Source: Eurosta solidaginis
Lineage: Eukaryota > Arthropoda > Insecta > Diptera > Tephritidae
DNA length: 64,000 nt
Reading direction: 5' to 3'
NCBI RefSeq assembly: GCF_040869045.1
Contig: NC_090319.1
Span: 60,050,779-60,114,778 of the forward strand
The notes under the pieces were generated by a model. It searched no databases, had not been told where the DNA came from, and saw only the letters and a list, made by a program, of their open reading frames with translations. Shown here one piece after another: positions 1 to 11,292 of the stretch (position 1 is its first letter; each line of letters starts with the position of its first letter). Made by a program: the position numbers and the translations under genes.

Positions 1-770
1 TATCCTAGACAAATTTAATGAAAAAGGGCGGAGCCATGCTCATTTCGAAATTTTCTTTTATTTGTGTATTTTGTTGCACCATATCATTACTGGAGTTGAA
101 TGTTGGCATAATTTACTTATATACTGTAAAGATATTAACTTTTCTTTTAAAATTTGAATTAAAAAAAAAATTTTTTAAAAAGTGGGCGTGGTCGTTCTCC
201 GATTTTGCTAATTTATAGTAAGCAGACATATAGTAATAAGAGTAACGTTCCTGCCAAATTTCATAATGATATCTTCAACGACTGCCAAGTAACAGCTTGC
301 AAAACTTCTAAATTACCTTCTTTTAAAAGTGGGCGGTGCCACGCCCATTGTCCAAAATTTTACCAGTTTTCTATTCTGCGCCATAAGTTCAACTCACCTA
401 CCAAGTTTTATCGCTTAATCCGTATTTGGTAATGAATTATCGCACTTTTTCTATTTTTCGAAATTTTCGATATCGAAAAAGTGGGCGTGGTTATTGTCCG
501 ATATCGTTCATTTTAAATAGCGATCTGAGATGAGTGTCCAGGAATCTACGTACCAAATTTCATCAAGATACCTCAAAATTTACTCAAGTTATCGTGTTAA
601 CGGACAGACGGACGGACGGACGGACATGGCTCAATCGAATTTTTTTTCGATACTGATGATTTTGATATATGGAAGTCTATATCTATCTCGATTCCTTTAT
701 ACCTGTACAACCAACCGTTATCCAATCAAAGTTAATATACTCTATGAGCTCTGCTCAACTGAGTATAATA
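1..770 (-). mobile_element. DINE-1/HINE-like element, copy 1 (cut by window edge)
   Basis: On the minus strand this is the 5-prime half of the main repeat family. It has a type-A 5-prime end near 750-768 (mutated CAACTGAGTATAA on the plus strand), a GACGGAC tandem block at about 603-626, and GTGGGCGTGG or GCCACGCCCA modules near 180, 330 and 480. The 3-prime end lies off the left edge. No coding capacity was seen; open frames here are chance. Confidence 0.8.
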
Positions 771-1835
771 ATGTTAAGTACCTTTGACTTATATGAAATT
801 TTAAAAACAGTTCTTCGAACTCTAGACCACTGTAAATTTCTCCTCCTCAAACAAGCGCTAAGCGATCGGATTGGATGTTACAAAACCACCTCAAACCAGT
901 TAAAAGCAGTCAAACAATTGAGTGCAAATCTCGATTTGCAAAAAAGTTTGGCTTGAGACCAACTCCGCAATACAAGACTAGCCTACTAAAGAACTACCAA
1001 ACTGAAGAAAGAAATGAAGAAATTTTCTTTTTTTGCATACAAACTAGATATTCTGGCTAAAATCTCTTGAGCCTGTTTGGAGAAGAGCGCTGGCTGCAAA
1101 CATAGCCAGCGATCGTCGCTAATCAACCAACCAACCAGACGATCAATGACGATCGCATAATCAACAAGCAACAGTAACAATTACTTAGCCACATGGAGTC
1201 GTCAGCTTCAGATTCATGAGCTTCATTTACCGCGTGTATTAGCCAGCCAACAGACGTTGGCATGCAAATCGGCCAACAACAATATACACTGGTGAGCCAA
1301 TTTCTTAACAATTAACAGCCACGATACTAAAACAACAAATAACTCGGGTTAAACCCCATGAACCAGATAAAACCGAATTTAATTCGTTTAATGCGCTTCC
1401 GATGACGATGGATACGACGCGACGACAGGCGCAATAATACAAAAGATAGAATATTATAAAAACAAAAAGTAACAATAATAATAAAACAAAAAAGAAAAAA
1501 AATTATATACAACACCTATACATGTGCAGATTATTTACTGTATGTAGATTTGTGTGCGTGTGTGTGTGTATGAGTGTTAAAACAATACGAGACACTGTGC
1601 AAAATGACAACCAACCAAATTTAATATTTTTTATGCAAACACGAGCGAGTTTTAAAGAATGCGATTAAGTAAGGAAATTTTGTATGTACTAGTTGATTAC
1701 TTGTTTGATGATATTTTAGTACATTTATTTTTGTTGGCTTTGGCATACTTGATTATACAATAAAGATATGACGCTAAAAATCAGACGACTTGTTATACCT
1801 AGCTGTACTTATACACAGGATATTAAAACTTTATT
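771..1835. other. unassigned noncoding stretch
   Basis: No convincing gene is visible. It holds A-rich tracts and a short GT-rich microsatellite near 1553-1580. It does not resemble the repeat families described elsewhere in the window. Confidence 0.5.
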
Positions 1836-2130
1836 TGGACAACGGTTGGTTATACAGGTATAAAGGCCTCGAGACAGATATATACTGACTTATTTTGTTT
1901 TGCTGATTTTCGGACAGGGTAGATAAATGATGTATATTTGAACGATTTTCCGTCATCCCTTGTCAAATTTGGTTTCGAGATAAACCGGTTTCGGCGTTGT
2001 GCCACAAGAACAAATAAACATAAACCAATAAACGCACCAAAGCAACAAACCCACAACGAAGGTCAAACGACTAGGATTACTGACTTTTACCTGCCTCAGT
2101 CAGCCACACAAATCGATCAGTAAAATCCAC
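1836..2130. repeat. dispersed repeat, blocks shared with 38.84-39.12 kb
   Basis: Bases 1836-1890 are a short piece of the DINE-like 5-prime region (ACGGTTGGTTATACAGGTAT). Bases 1937-2125 hold two blocks seen again at 38847-39105: one with AACGATTTTCCGTCATC and one with TTTTACCTGCCTCAGTCAG. The first block is inverted relative to the second in the other copy, so the arrangement has been rearranged. The class is unknown. Confidence 0.55.
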
Positions 2131-2139
2131 CTTCGGTTC

Positions 2140-2450
2140 TGAAGGCTTTGGGGAGTGTTACCGATGTTAATGGTCCTTTGCCGGATATAGATCCGGTATG
2201 TTCTGGAAACAAAGCACTATTAAAGTACTAGCCCGGCCATCTCGGGAACGATTTATATGACTACATTAAACCTTCTAGGCCATACCGCCCTCCCCACCCC
2301 CTGAGGAACTTGGGGTCGCCAGAGCCTCGGCTGCCAATGAAACAGGATTCGCCACGGTTAGGTGAGATTGACAATTGGGTTGGAGAAGCTATATATTGCG
2401 CTGACAACCCCTTAGAGGGTTACGAACACAACCCCTTGAAATTGGATTCA
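2140..2450 (+). repeat. dispersed GC-richer repeat (GGGGAGTGTTACCGATG family)
   Basis: A block of about 300 bases runs from a GGGGAGTGTTACCGATG start, through CCTTTGCCGGATATAGATC, to GACAACCCCTTAGAGGGTT. It recurs inverted at 8655-8935 and in part at 20872-20915. It is richer in G and C than its surroundings. No transposase or reverse transcriptase is visible and I cannot assign a class. Confidence 0.6.
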
Positions 2451-2689
2451 CTCAATTGGGACATGCCTTTGGTGTTTGATAAATGCTTTGCGCTGGCCAT
2501 AATCTACTTCAATTCTTACATGTCAATAACTACTTGCTTTCTTACAGACTAGTTAAAAATAGAAAACAATTCAAGCTTAAACTTATATAAGCGTTTATTA
2601 AAATAACATTACTGAATCGATTTGCTAGATGTATAGTCCAAGTTATATGTTCATTCATAGCATAATTCGTTTTATGGGTTATTTCGATA

Positions 2690-3300
2690 AATAATATATT
2701 ATGCCGAAGATCACGCAGTGGAATATATGGAATGAACAAATTAGATAAATCAGAGCCAATTCGTGCTAAAGTTTATTACATTATAAGCAAGCATGAGTGT
2801 GATAAAAGCTCTTCTGTCATGCAAAGCCTGAAGGCCAAGCAATTTGTGCCTGCTGGTATATAACGGGAGGCCGTCTGGCCAGTCAAGCATACGTAAAGCA
2901 ATTTTTGTAAATTTTTTTTTTAACTTTCTCAACTTTATAGGAGTTAGATTCATAGAAAAGATTCCATATTATTCAGCAATATTCAAGACCACTTTTGACC
3001 AAGGATATATAAAATGACTTGAACGTCATAGGGTCCTTAAAGTCACTGGTATTTTGTCTAATGAACCCAACCATTGCAACATATCTTGATACAATGAAGT
3101 CAGTGTGAATAGAAAAGAGAGTCTGGAGTAAAAAATTACACCCAAGTCTTTACTCTCTTTACAACGATTAAGAGATTTAGCATTTAGTTTTTAGATAAAG
3201 TATTTTGTAATAAGGCACAACGCAGCATTTGTTTGAATTTAAAAATAAATTATTGTCTGCGCACCATCCGGCAAAAGAGTCCAGGTCAGAACCGTTAGAA
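2690..3300 (-). pseudogene. LINE reverse transcriptase, thumb-region fragment
   Basis: Minus-strand translation in pieces gives a stretch containing KDLGVIFYSRLSF, then FTKIALRMLDWPDGLPL followed by LLGLQALHDRRAF. This pattern lies downstream of the YADD box in CR1/Jockey-like LINE polymerases. Stop codons and frame changes interrupt it, the catalytic palm is missing, and both ends are truncated. It is a dead fragment of a non-LTR retrotransposon and may be the same family as the fragment at 49690-50330. Confidence 0.65.
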
Positions 3301-3329
3301 ATAGTTTCACAAATAAATAGTATTTTTTT

Positions 3330-3731
3330 TAACTTCACAATAACACTTATACTTCAAAACTAATTGCGCTTTTACATCAAACTGATTAGTCATTCCTCAG
3401 CTTGCGCTGCATTTATACTCTCTGTTGCCTTGTCCGCATATTTCTCCAAAGGTCTAGACGTTTCTCCTACTAGAATCTCCTGCTTGGTTACCAGCTATAT
3501 GCGTATGTATTTGTAGTTTATAGCCTCTCGCATAGCCATATGCGTGTGTATGTGTGAGTAACTACTTCGGCTGATGACCATATGTGTGTGTGTGAAATAT
3601 CTCTTCGTTGCATTGTATGTATATGTGTAAATGATGACTAATGTATTCATGTATACCAGTGTGGCTTGCTTCAGGTTTTTGCTGTTGCATTATTATTTAC
3701 TTACAGCCTAGTGATGTCAACAATCGCCACA
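3330..3731 (-). mobile_element. partial solo LTR (ATAT-target family)
   Basis: It matches the minus-strand form of the LTRs at 54844 and 61299: CTTCACAATAACACTTATAC, then a TTTATACTCT reverse TATA region, ending in GCCACA (minus-strand start TGTGGCGATTG). The half containing the polyadenylation signal is missing. It abuts GTAT, then a fragment of DINE-like 3-prime end. Confidence 0.7.
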
Positions 3732-3860
3732 GTATGTACATATGTATTATTGCGCAGCCTTATAATGCTATTAACCACACAAAGCAAACAACAACAGCGT
3801 TGCAAGTGCACAGATTGTTATGTAATGTTCGGTTTCACCCGAACTTATATTTTCTAACTT
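3732..3860 (+). mobile_element. DINE-like 3-prime end fragment
   Basis: It contains the terminal hairpin GTTCGGTTTCACCCGAAC near 3828-3845, preceded by sequence matching the type-B copies at 6000 and 23489. It is cut on the left by the LTR at 3330-3731. Confidence 0.7.
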
Positions 3861-4129
3861 TTTTTTTTTTGATTAGTATTTTTATACTTTTTGCATTTTA
3901 TGTCTTTACTACAATTTCAAGTCCGGCCATCCTCCCATCGAGTAACTTTCCAGTAAATTTGAGGCAGTCGCTCGAAAGTCGAAATTTTAAGAAAATTTTA
4001 GGCAAAATCGATAACTGTGGTTTGAACTAATGTTTTAAACCTTACCAACACAGTACAAAACCCAATAAAAATTTTATTATGTGAAAACAGAAAATATTCG
4101 GAATCAAAAAGTTTAACAAATAAACCTAT
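3861..4129. other. unassigned AT-rich spacer
   Basis: No repeat family or coding signal is recognised. Confidence 0.4.
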
Positions 4130-4465
4130 GAATCGAGAGGCATGCTAACTGGACACTGAATTCTGGCCTCACATGCCTCTAAGTTAGGCCTCGTCAAGAA
4201 CAGCAGATGGGGGAAGCGTGAGCTGCAGCGAAAAACGGTTAAGCACGTTCCGTGTTCGTGTCCTGCGCTAGCAATATCTAGGCTCCAGCTACTAGAGGGG
4301 CGGAGTTGCCAGATCTGGACGCAGTAATTAAGCTAGCTGGTATGAAACTTCTAATGTTTGCCAAGAGGACGGAGTTACTCTATAACTCTTGGTCGTTGAA
4401 CAAATTCAGCCTTTTTGAGATCTTATTGGACCGGCCAGTTCAACCTAACCTAACCGAGTTGAGCC
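4130..4465 (+). pseudogene. 3-prime end of an I-group LINE
   Basis: The translated remnant reads as a C-terminal Cys-rich segment (ELQEKTVEHVLCSCPALA) followed by a 3-prime UTR ending CGGCCAGTTCAACCTAACC. Copies of the same end lie at 9095-9375, 33050-33428 and, inverted, at 52395-52800. The Cys/His segment follows RNase H in I/R1/LOA-group LINEs. All copies here are 5-prime truncated or frameshifted. Confidence 0.7.
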
Positions 4466-5025
4466 CTGAACTGACTCTATACTTGCACTGAAAAGTTGTG
4501 CCACGGAATACAGTCAATAGAAAATAAACGAACTATTGCCTACAGTCGATAGTATTACAGATCGATAGTTTGCGAACTCTAGCACTTTCATGTATTATAA
4601 AACAATACTTAATAACAATACTTAAATAATTGCTTTTTTTAACGAAAAATTCAATTAGATTAGGTCGCGTGCTTTTCAGAATAAATTCAATGACTATAAA
4701 TGTTCACTAGTAAAAATTTTGAGAAATGACCGAATTAATCATTCTATTAACATTAAAAACATATGTACGTACATACATATGTCAGTTAGTATGATGTCAA
4801 CTATGATAACGTTAACCGCATGTGCATACATAACTGGAAGTTTTACTGCCCAGCAAACCAAAAGGCAGGGAAGATGCCAGCAGCGCAGTAGTAAACCATA
4901 GAAACATAGAAAAACATATGTAATTTATAATTCCGAAGAGTCTTCAACCACACTTTATTATTATTATTAATAGGTCTGGAAGCACTGCGAACTTTGTGCA
5001 TATCTATTGTGCAAGACCTTTCAGC
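4466..5025. other. unassigned AT-rich stretch
   Basis: Contains short CATA/TACA-rich microsatellite-like tracts near 4755-4790. No gene is recognised. Confidence 0.4.
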
Positions 5026-5705
5026 CTAATTTTGTATCTGGAGGCTCTTGATGTATCTAAGTACCTCTTCAGGCGTTTTACTCCATATCACATAGGGTTT
5101 AAGAGTCCCACCACCTAGATGGGATAGTCTCTGCCTGGCTAGAGCGACGCATTCGCAGAGAATGTGAACCGGCGTTTCATCATACATACACAGAAACGAC
5201 AAATTTGGGTATCAGATAGATTTAATTTACTTAGGTGATATCGTAGACCGCAGTGTTCCGTGTAGTACCCAGTAAGAGTTCTTAGGTCCTCCCTGCTTAG
5301 GTTAATGAGTTTGGCTGATACTTTCGTTGCCGGAATTATAAACAGTTTGGCCCGCCTTTGCCCTCAGCAATCAATCAAGTGACGTCTGAATTGTTTAGTT
5401 TCCCAGTTACTTATAGTTTCCCTGGTGTGTGCTTTTGTGAGTCCACAAAAGGGCTCTGGACCATAGAATGCTGATGTAGCACCCTGCTTTGCTAGGTAAT
5501 CTGCATGTTCATTACCTTCATGTCCCTGATGTCCGGGAACCTATCCCAACAAAACCTTGTTTTTGACTCCCAGGGCATTAAGGATTTCAGTGCATTCATC
5601 GACTAGCTTAGATGTATCTGTGTAGGATTGCAAGGCACGTAGTGCCGCCTGGTTGTCCGACATAATGTAGATGCTCTTCGATGTTGAGCCTCTCCGCAGA
5701 TCACA
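5026..5705 (-). pseudogene. LINE RNase H and C-terminal domain, I-group
   Basis: Minus-strand reading gives IYIMSDNQAALRAL, then VPGHQGHEGNEHADYLAKQG, which are the central SDxQ and C-terminal PGHxGxxGNExAD motifs of an RNase H domain. A segment with NLSREDLRTLTGYYTEHC and a DETPVHILCECVALA Cys motif follows, ending at a TAG at 5026-5028. There are at least two in-frame stops (one just before VPGH) and one frameshift near the Cys motif. It is 5-prime truncated and the reverse transcriptase is gone, so it is an inactive retrotransposon tail. A related fragment lies at 26585-26925. Confidence 0.8.
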
Positions 5706-5998
5706 CTTACAGCAAAATCAAATTATCCAAAAATCCACCACATTTTTTTTGATTTATTTTTATGAATCCTTTTTGTTCATTTAGGATTTCCAAGAAAGTT
5801 TATGAAGGGAAAACTCCAAAGTATTATTTAATTGAATAGCCATCAATGAAATCTTTTTCATCTCTGTGGGTTAGCTGGGAGTTTAGAAACGAATTCAAAA
5901 AAAATCCATAATATGACTTCAAAGCATTTTCATATGAAGTTTTGACCAAGGGGGGACATCAATAAAACTTTATCGGTAGGCTACTGCAAATTAAAAGG
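5706..5998. other. unassigned spacer
   Basis: AT-rich sequence with no recognised element. Confidence 0.35.
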
Positions 5999-6115
5999 AA
6001 CAAGTAAGGAAGTCTAAGTTCGCGTGAAACCGAACATTACATACCCAGCTGTGCACTCGAAATGCTGTTGTTTGTTTTGTGTGCTTAATAGTGTTACAAG
6101 GCTGCGCAATAATAC

Positions 6116-6422
6116 TGTAACGATTTTACTTTCAAATCCTCTTATTTGCCCTTCTGCTAAGTTCGAATCACTAAACTGTTGAATAAATAACTGCAATATT
6201 GAATAATGGAAAAATGGCCTTTATTAAAGTACTTCACAATAACACTTATACTTTGCAACTACTCTACTCTACTTTCAAAATAATACTGCTATGGCTCGCT
6301 AGATAGCGTCTTAATCGAAACTGCTTGATAGCTCAACTCAAACTGAATTCCAGCGCCTCTACATTTGCTGCCTATCGGCTTAGAGATAGCAGCACCCCTT
6401 AGTTTTGCTAATATTCGTAACA
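6116..6422 (-). mobile_element. solo LTR with ATAC target duplication
   Basis: It begins TGTAACGA and ends TCGTAACA. It is flanked by ATAC at 6112-6115 and 6423-6426, a clean 4-base duplication. The uninterrupted target is visible in the sister element at about 23600. At 307 bases it is shorter than other copies (about 530), so it is internally deleted. No internal retroviral-type genes remain. Confidence 0.85.
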
Positions 6423-7798
6423 ATACATACATATATGGTTCCACTCTGAACTAATTTTTGTTTAAAATAAGCAAAAAGGATACAGAGGCTAACACCAATG
6501 ACCTTGAGCGGGTAATAATGCAGTTTTCCTTCAGATATGGGGATTTCCCTACTGTTTAGTTTAAAATGAAAATATAACAGAACAATAAACATAAACAAAC
6601 AATTGCCATTGTACTAAAAAGCGTTATTAAAAAAAAAGGCAGGGTTGTTAACGAAATTTTCCAACTTTTACTAGAAATAGCTTATTACCTGCATCTACGC
6701 ACTTTTACAAAATCTTTTATATAAAATAAGGCGATTTTTATTTTTACTGAAAATATTTCCTGTCAATCACCAAATTTTTCGTCGAGTTATTGCTCCAGAA
6801 ACGTTGGGAAATGAATTGTAAGAAAGGGGCAGTGCCACGCCCATTTTTTAAGATTTGAATTTTTTCCCATTTCTTGTTATAATGGCACAAAATACGATTG
6901 GTACAAAACTATTTTACGCTAAGATTTAACTTATTATTTTTGCCTACGACCCTTTTAAAGTTTATGATATAAAAGTGGGCGTGGTCCTTAACCAATCTTA
7001 TCAATTTTTAGTAGAAATATTTCCTGCTATAAGGAAAATATGTGTATGCAATTTTGTTACGATATGTAAATTTTTCTTCGAGTTATGGCTCCCGAAACAT
7101 TGAAAATTGCTTAGACATAAAAGGGGCGGTGCAACACCCATTCTTTAAAAGTTGAAGTTTTTCCTATTTCTTGTTATAAATCCACTTGGGAAATGCAAAA
7201 CCATTGATATAAAGCTCTTTTTTGCAAAGATATAGCTTATTTTATTCCCTTTTAGACCCTTTTAAAAATCTTTTATATAAAAGTGGGCGTGTCCTTAACC
7301 GATTTCGTTAATTTTTCTTCAAAGCTTTCCTTATAGTACAGGCAACCTCTCTGCCGAATGTTGGAATGATAGGTTTAGCGATTTTTGATTTATGATTAAT
7401 AATATTTGCAAAATTGATTTTATCACAAGTGGGTGCCGCCACGCGCATTTAAAAAAAAATTTTCAAAATTTTTATCAGGAGTCTCAATATCAGTCTACAC
7501 GTTTCAACATTCTAGGTGTATTATTTACTAAATAATCAGGTTTTTTGTGTTTTCCAAAATGTTATATGTATATATAAAAAGTGGGTGTGGTTATCATGCG
7601 ATTTCGTTCATTTCCAATACCAATCTATTCTGGGTCCAGATAAGCTCCTGTACCAAATTTGGTGAAGATATCTCAATATTTACTCAAATTATCGTGTTAA
7701 CGGACAGACGGACGGACGGACATGCCTCACACACATTTTTTTTTCGATACTGATGATTTTGATATATGGAAGTTGATATCTATCTCGTTTCCTTTATA

Positions 7799-7980
7799 CA
7801 CTCAGAAAAAAACTTCTCGCGATTGAAGGAAAATGGGAAAGAAATGGCACTTAGAAATTCTTCCTCATTCGCATGGCCAAAATTTCTTCAAAATTAGGAA
7901 AAATTCCTAATTTTGAAGAATTTCTTAAGTGCCATTTCATTCCCATTTTTCTTCAATCGGGAGAAGCTTTTTTCTGAGTG
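7799..7980. mobile_element. 182-bp foldback MITE
   Basis: It is near-palindromic end to end. It opens CACTCAGAAAAAAACTTCTC and closes GAGAAGCTTTTTTCTGAGTG, and the inner arms (GAAGGAAAATGGGAAAGAAA, GGCACTTAGAAATTCTTC) are also mirrored. It interrupts the DINE-like copy between TTTATA and a diverged CTGTACAACC, so the filled and empty sites can be compared. A TA duplication is possible, the right copy now reading GA. No coding sequence. Confidence 0.85.
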
Positions 7981-8050
7981 GATCTGTACAACCAACCATT
8001 ATCCAATCAAAGTCATAATACCCTGTTTACAAGTACAGCGGCTATAAAAA

Positions 8051-8654
8051 GACGAGTTTCTAATTGCAGGATCGAACATCAAAATCGATAAAAAGAAGTT
8101 TTTAAAGTTTATGAGGCACTGTGCTCTTTTATCAAATTTTCTGATGTCGCTCTGCGGCTTTCAAAAGCTCCTTCTTTCCGTTTTCTGAGAAGGTATGGTA
8201 AGTTATAGTGTAGTATTGTCGGGGTGTTAGAAAGTAAGCAAAAAAAAGTTGCAATATGACTTTGAAGAACCTACTTCCATGATTCATTTTGTTAACTCTG
8301 TTCTGCGGGTTGGGTAAAATAATATTTTTGCTCATGTTTGTATGTCCACGAAAAAATCTTATAAGTGCGAATGTTGTCTTTTATTTTTCTTTGAATCCGA
8401 AATGAGTCCAATGAAGTTTTCTAAAACGATCAAATTGGGCTCCAACATGGCTTCTCAAATTCTCTAAAACTTCTTTTAGAAATAAACCACAAAGTGGTGA
8501 CAAATTTAGATATTCTGTTTGTGGGGGCTGTAAAGAATTCAATATGAGGGAACTGCTCTCATTTAAAGGGTTGATAAGCACAGTACAAAGCTTTGTAGCT
8601 TCACAGCTTCCACCCAATTTTAAATTTCACCTACCCGACGGGAATTCTGTTACT
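8051..8654. other. unassigned stretch
   Basis: Short chance open frames on both strands. No motif or repeat is recognised. Confidence 0.4.
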
Positions 8655-8935
8655 AATATGTATATGACTATCATATATTTAGCAGGTGAGTCTCTGGCTA
8701 CCCCAAGTTCCTCATGGAACTAGGGGGTTGAGGGGAGGGATGGCCTGGAAGTTTTAATGTGGCCATGATAAATAAGTCCCTAGATGACAGGGCTGGTGGC
8801 AGGGCTGGCTTAATGTTGCTTGTTATCTGAACGTACCGCATCTATATCCGGCAAAGGACCATCAACATCCATAACACTCCCCCAAAACCTCCGGGGAGTG
8901 CCTTTATTGCTACGACAACAACAGGAAAAAGCGCC
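8655..8935 (-). repeat. dispersed GC-richer repeat, second copy
   Basis: This is an inverted copy of the block at 2140-2450, including GGTACC-like spacing and the segment ATCTATATCCGGCAAAGGACC. It extends into a local hairpin around CACTCCCCCAAAACCTCCGG, which pairs with GGGGAGTG. It is noncoding. Confidence 0.6.
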
Positions 8936-9094
8936 GAAAAATGAGTTTTTTCGCTGGTGACGGAATATTTTTCCTTCCATACGATCGGCGGAGAAGCTCG
9001 AAATTATGTTAAAACGATCAAAAAAACAGGATAAAATATGACTCAAAAAACATTTCAAAACTCATTTAAAATCAGTCATAAAATGTTGCAATGT

Positions 9095-9375
9095 TAAGTG
9101 ACTCGGCTTCTGTGATCGTGCCCTGCGCTTGCCAGGCTAAGACTCCAGCTATTAGGAGTGATACAGCTGTCAGATCTAGAAGCAGCAAGTGGCTTAAATC
9201 CTAGGAAGCTTCTAGTATTTTCCAAGAGGACGGAGTTATTTTATAACATAGGTCCTGGTTTTTGATAGGGTTTTTCAGTTTGGTCATTAGAACAAACTTC
9301 TGGTAACACTACTGACCTATTCAGTCTATGTGAGATCCTCATGGACCGGCCAGTTTAACTTAACCTAACCTAAGT
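9095..9375 (+). pseudogene. 3-prime end of an I-group LINE, second copy
   Basis: It matches 4240-4465: CTGCGCTTGCCAGGCTAAGACTC, then CCAAGAGGACGGAGTTATTTT, ending ACCGGCCAGTTTAACTTAACC. The coding part is degraded. The (T)AACC-type tail is kept. Confidence 0.65.
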
Positions 9376-10156
9376 GGCTCGGCTAATTTTGTTATTCATT
9401 TTTCTGACCGCTTTCTGTGTCTCTACGCAAACTTTTCGCTTTAATCGATCTCAAAAGAACTTATTTCTCACGGAAAATATGTGAATAATGAGTCCACACT
9501 AATTTTGTTCTTGCTTCCAAAAAGGGGACATTTGAAATGAAGCAGCGAAATGGCTCCAATACAACTCCAAAGCGTACTCGAAAAGATAAACTTCAGAAAA
9601 AGACAATATATTTAGGTCCAACTTTCACTTAAAATTAGTCAGAAAACCGACCGAGTTTATCCATTTTTTGTAGTCGTTTTTCAGATTCATCTCTGTTGTA
9701 TCTCATGACATGAGCCCTTGCCCATTAATGCCAAAAAGAGGTAATTGTATTTACTGGATATTACGCAATCAACAATTTGTCACATATTGCAGACATATGT
9801 AAATATTCCATAATCCAAAAAAATTTTGATTGATAATGACGTAAAATTTCTGATTTAATGTTCTATTCCGACTCATTTATGAGTGTTAATGTTTTCTGGG
9901 TATATACATATGAAAACCCCAAAGATATGGTACAAAAAATGTGCTACCGCAGGGAGTTAACTAACAGCTGTAGCGTCAAGACAGCTACAAAATCTTACAG
10001 CAGCGGTAAATGTTCAGTGCCCCACGAGTACATAAACAGTCCGCCAAGTTGTTGTAAACTTTTTTGAGTATCAATATAAAACGTCAAAATTATATCTTAG
10101 ATATCACCAAAATTTTGTTTTTCAAGCAACCCCTCAACACCTTAAGGTATACTGGT
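9376..10156. other. unassigned stretch
   Basis: No recognised element. Its last eight bases (ATACTGGT, 10149-10156) are the left flank of the next transposon. Confidence 0.4.
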
Positions 10157-11292
10157 TAGGGTGGGTCGATTTGTATGGACGAAAGTTAACCGATAGCGCG
10201 CCATCGATATTTCGATAGGAAAAAATTTTCATATGTATACCCTGTTCGACCCAAAAATGTCCGCTAAAAACGTTGGCGATAAGAGTTTTTTGAAAAAAAA
10301 AAAGAAATATTTGAAAACAAATATTGAAAATTTTAAAATCAAATGAACATTTTTTAGTAGGTCATGAAAACCTTAAAAATCGAAGTCGAAAAAAAGTAAA
10401 AAAAACATATATGTAATACTCCTACCCGCCCAGCATTTTTTGAAATTATTAATCATATTAGAGTCTTTTTCGAGTCTCCAGCATGATCAAAATAAGCATA
10501 TATGCGTTCATTTTCAGATCAGAAAAGACTCCCTCGTCGGGAGAAAATGGTACCCTACGCGCGACTACGCTTGGTGAGCCTCTTTTAACCTACATTTCTA
10601 ATCAGTATTTAGTCTTTTTCGAGTCATATTTACCGTCATTTATGAGTCTTGTGGGAATAATTTTTAAGTGTGTTTTAAAGCTTTGGCGATTCTTTCTCGA
10701 GACATTTAAGAGTCTATTTGGAATCTTATTTTAATCATTTTTTGTGATCGCTTTACATTTTGTTGTTGCTTTTTCAATAAATCATATTTCACTCATAAGA
10801 GAGAATCGATTTCGAGTCTTCTTTTGATCGCAGAATTGATTAAACAGTTTTTAGTCGTCAAAAGGAGTCGAAAATGTCTCATTGTGGTGATTTATACTTT
10901 ATTCAATCTTCCATATGCTATGTGGGTATATTGCTAATAGAAAATGCTCGCAATGTGTTTTGAATTTGAAATCAAAACAAGACAGCTTATAAAATTTTTG
11001 TGATTGGAGCAGCATAAGTGTGACAAGAAAAAATTTAAATTTAGTTACATTCGATTATTGAAAACAAAAACAGAAAGGTTTAAACAACAATATATCGGCA
11101 CTCTGATGTTTGGGAATGTACCTAGCCTTTTGTAGTAATATAGGAGTATTACATACATGAAAAAAAATGAAATTTCGCAGGCTCTAAATTTTTTTTTTTT
11201 TTGGTTATGCGTAGTGGAACTTTTTTTTCCTGAGCCCAAATCCTATCGAAAAATCGAAGGCGCGATATCGGTTAATAAATCGACCCAGTCTA
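10157..11292. mobile_element. hAT-like non-autonomous element
   Basis: The ends are inverted. The left begins TAGGGTGGGTCGATTTGT and continues with an AACCGATAGCGCGCCATCGA segment. The right end, read on the minus strand, begins TAGACTGGGTCGATTTAT with AACCGATATCGCGCCTTCG. Flanks are ATACTGGT on the left and GTACTGGC on the right, 6 of 8 identical, consistent with a decayed 8-base duplication. The interior has repeated TTTTTCGAGTC motifs and no transposase. Single ends of the same family lie at 47660-47792 and 56183-56350. Confidence 0.6.

Larger units (their letters stand above)
6000..8050 (-). mobile_element. DINE-1/HINE-like element, copy 2 (type B)
   Basis: The element reads on the minus strand. 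The 3-prime hairpin and type-B inverted repeat (CATACCCAGCTGTGC) lie at 6003-6057. The 5-prime end (GTACAGCGGCTATAAAAA on the plus strand) lies near 8034-8050. GACGGACGGAC lies near 7705-7720, and CCACGCCC-type modules recur between 6830 and 7600. It is interrupted by a solo LTR (6116-6422) and a foldback MITE (7799-7980). It has no coding capacity. Confidence 0.8.

Noticed and set aside
600..626. GACGGAC tandem tract as an independent microsatellite
   Set aside because: It occurs at the same place in most of the main DINE-like copies, so it is part of the element.
6380..6598. Open frames within DINE-like and LTR copies
   Set aside because: They are not conserved as frames among copies of the same repeat and have no codon bias or motif.
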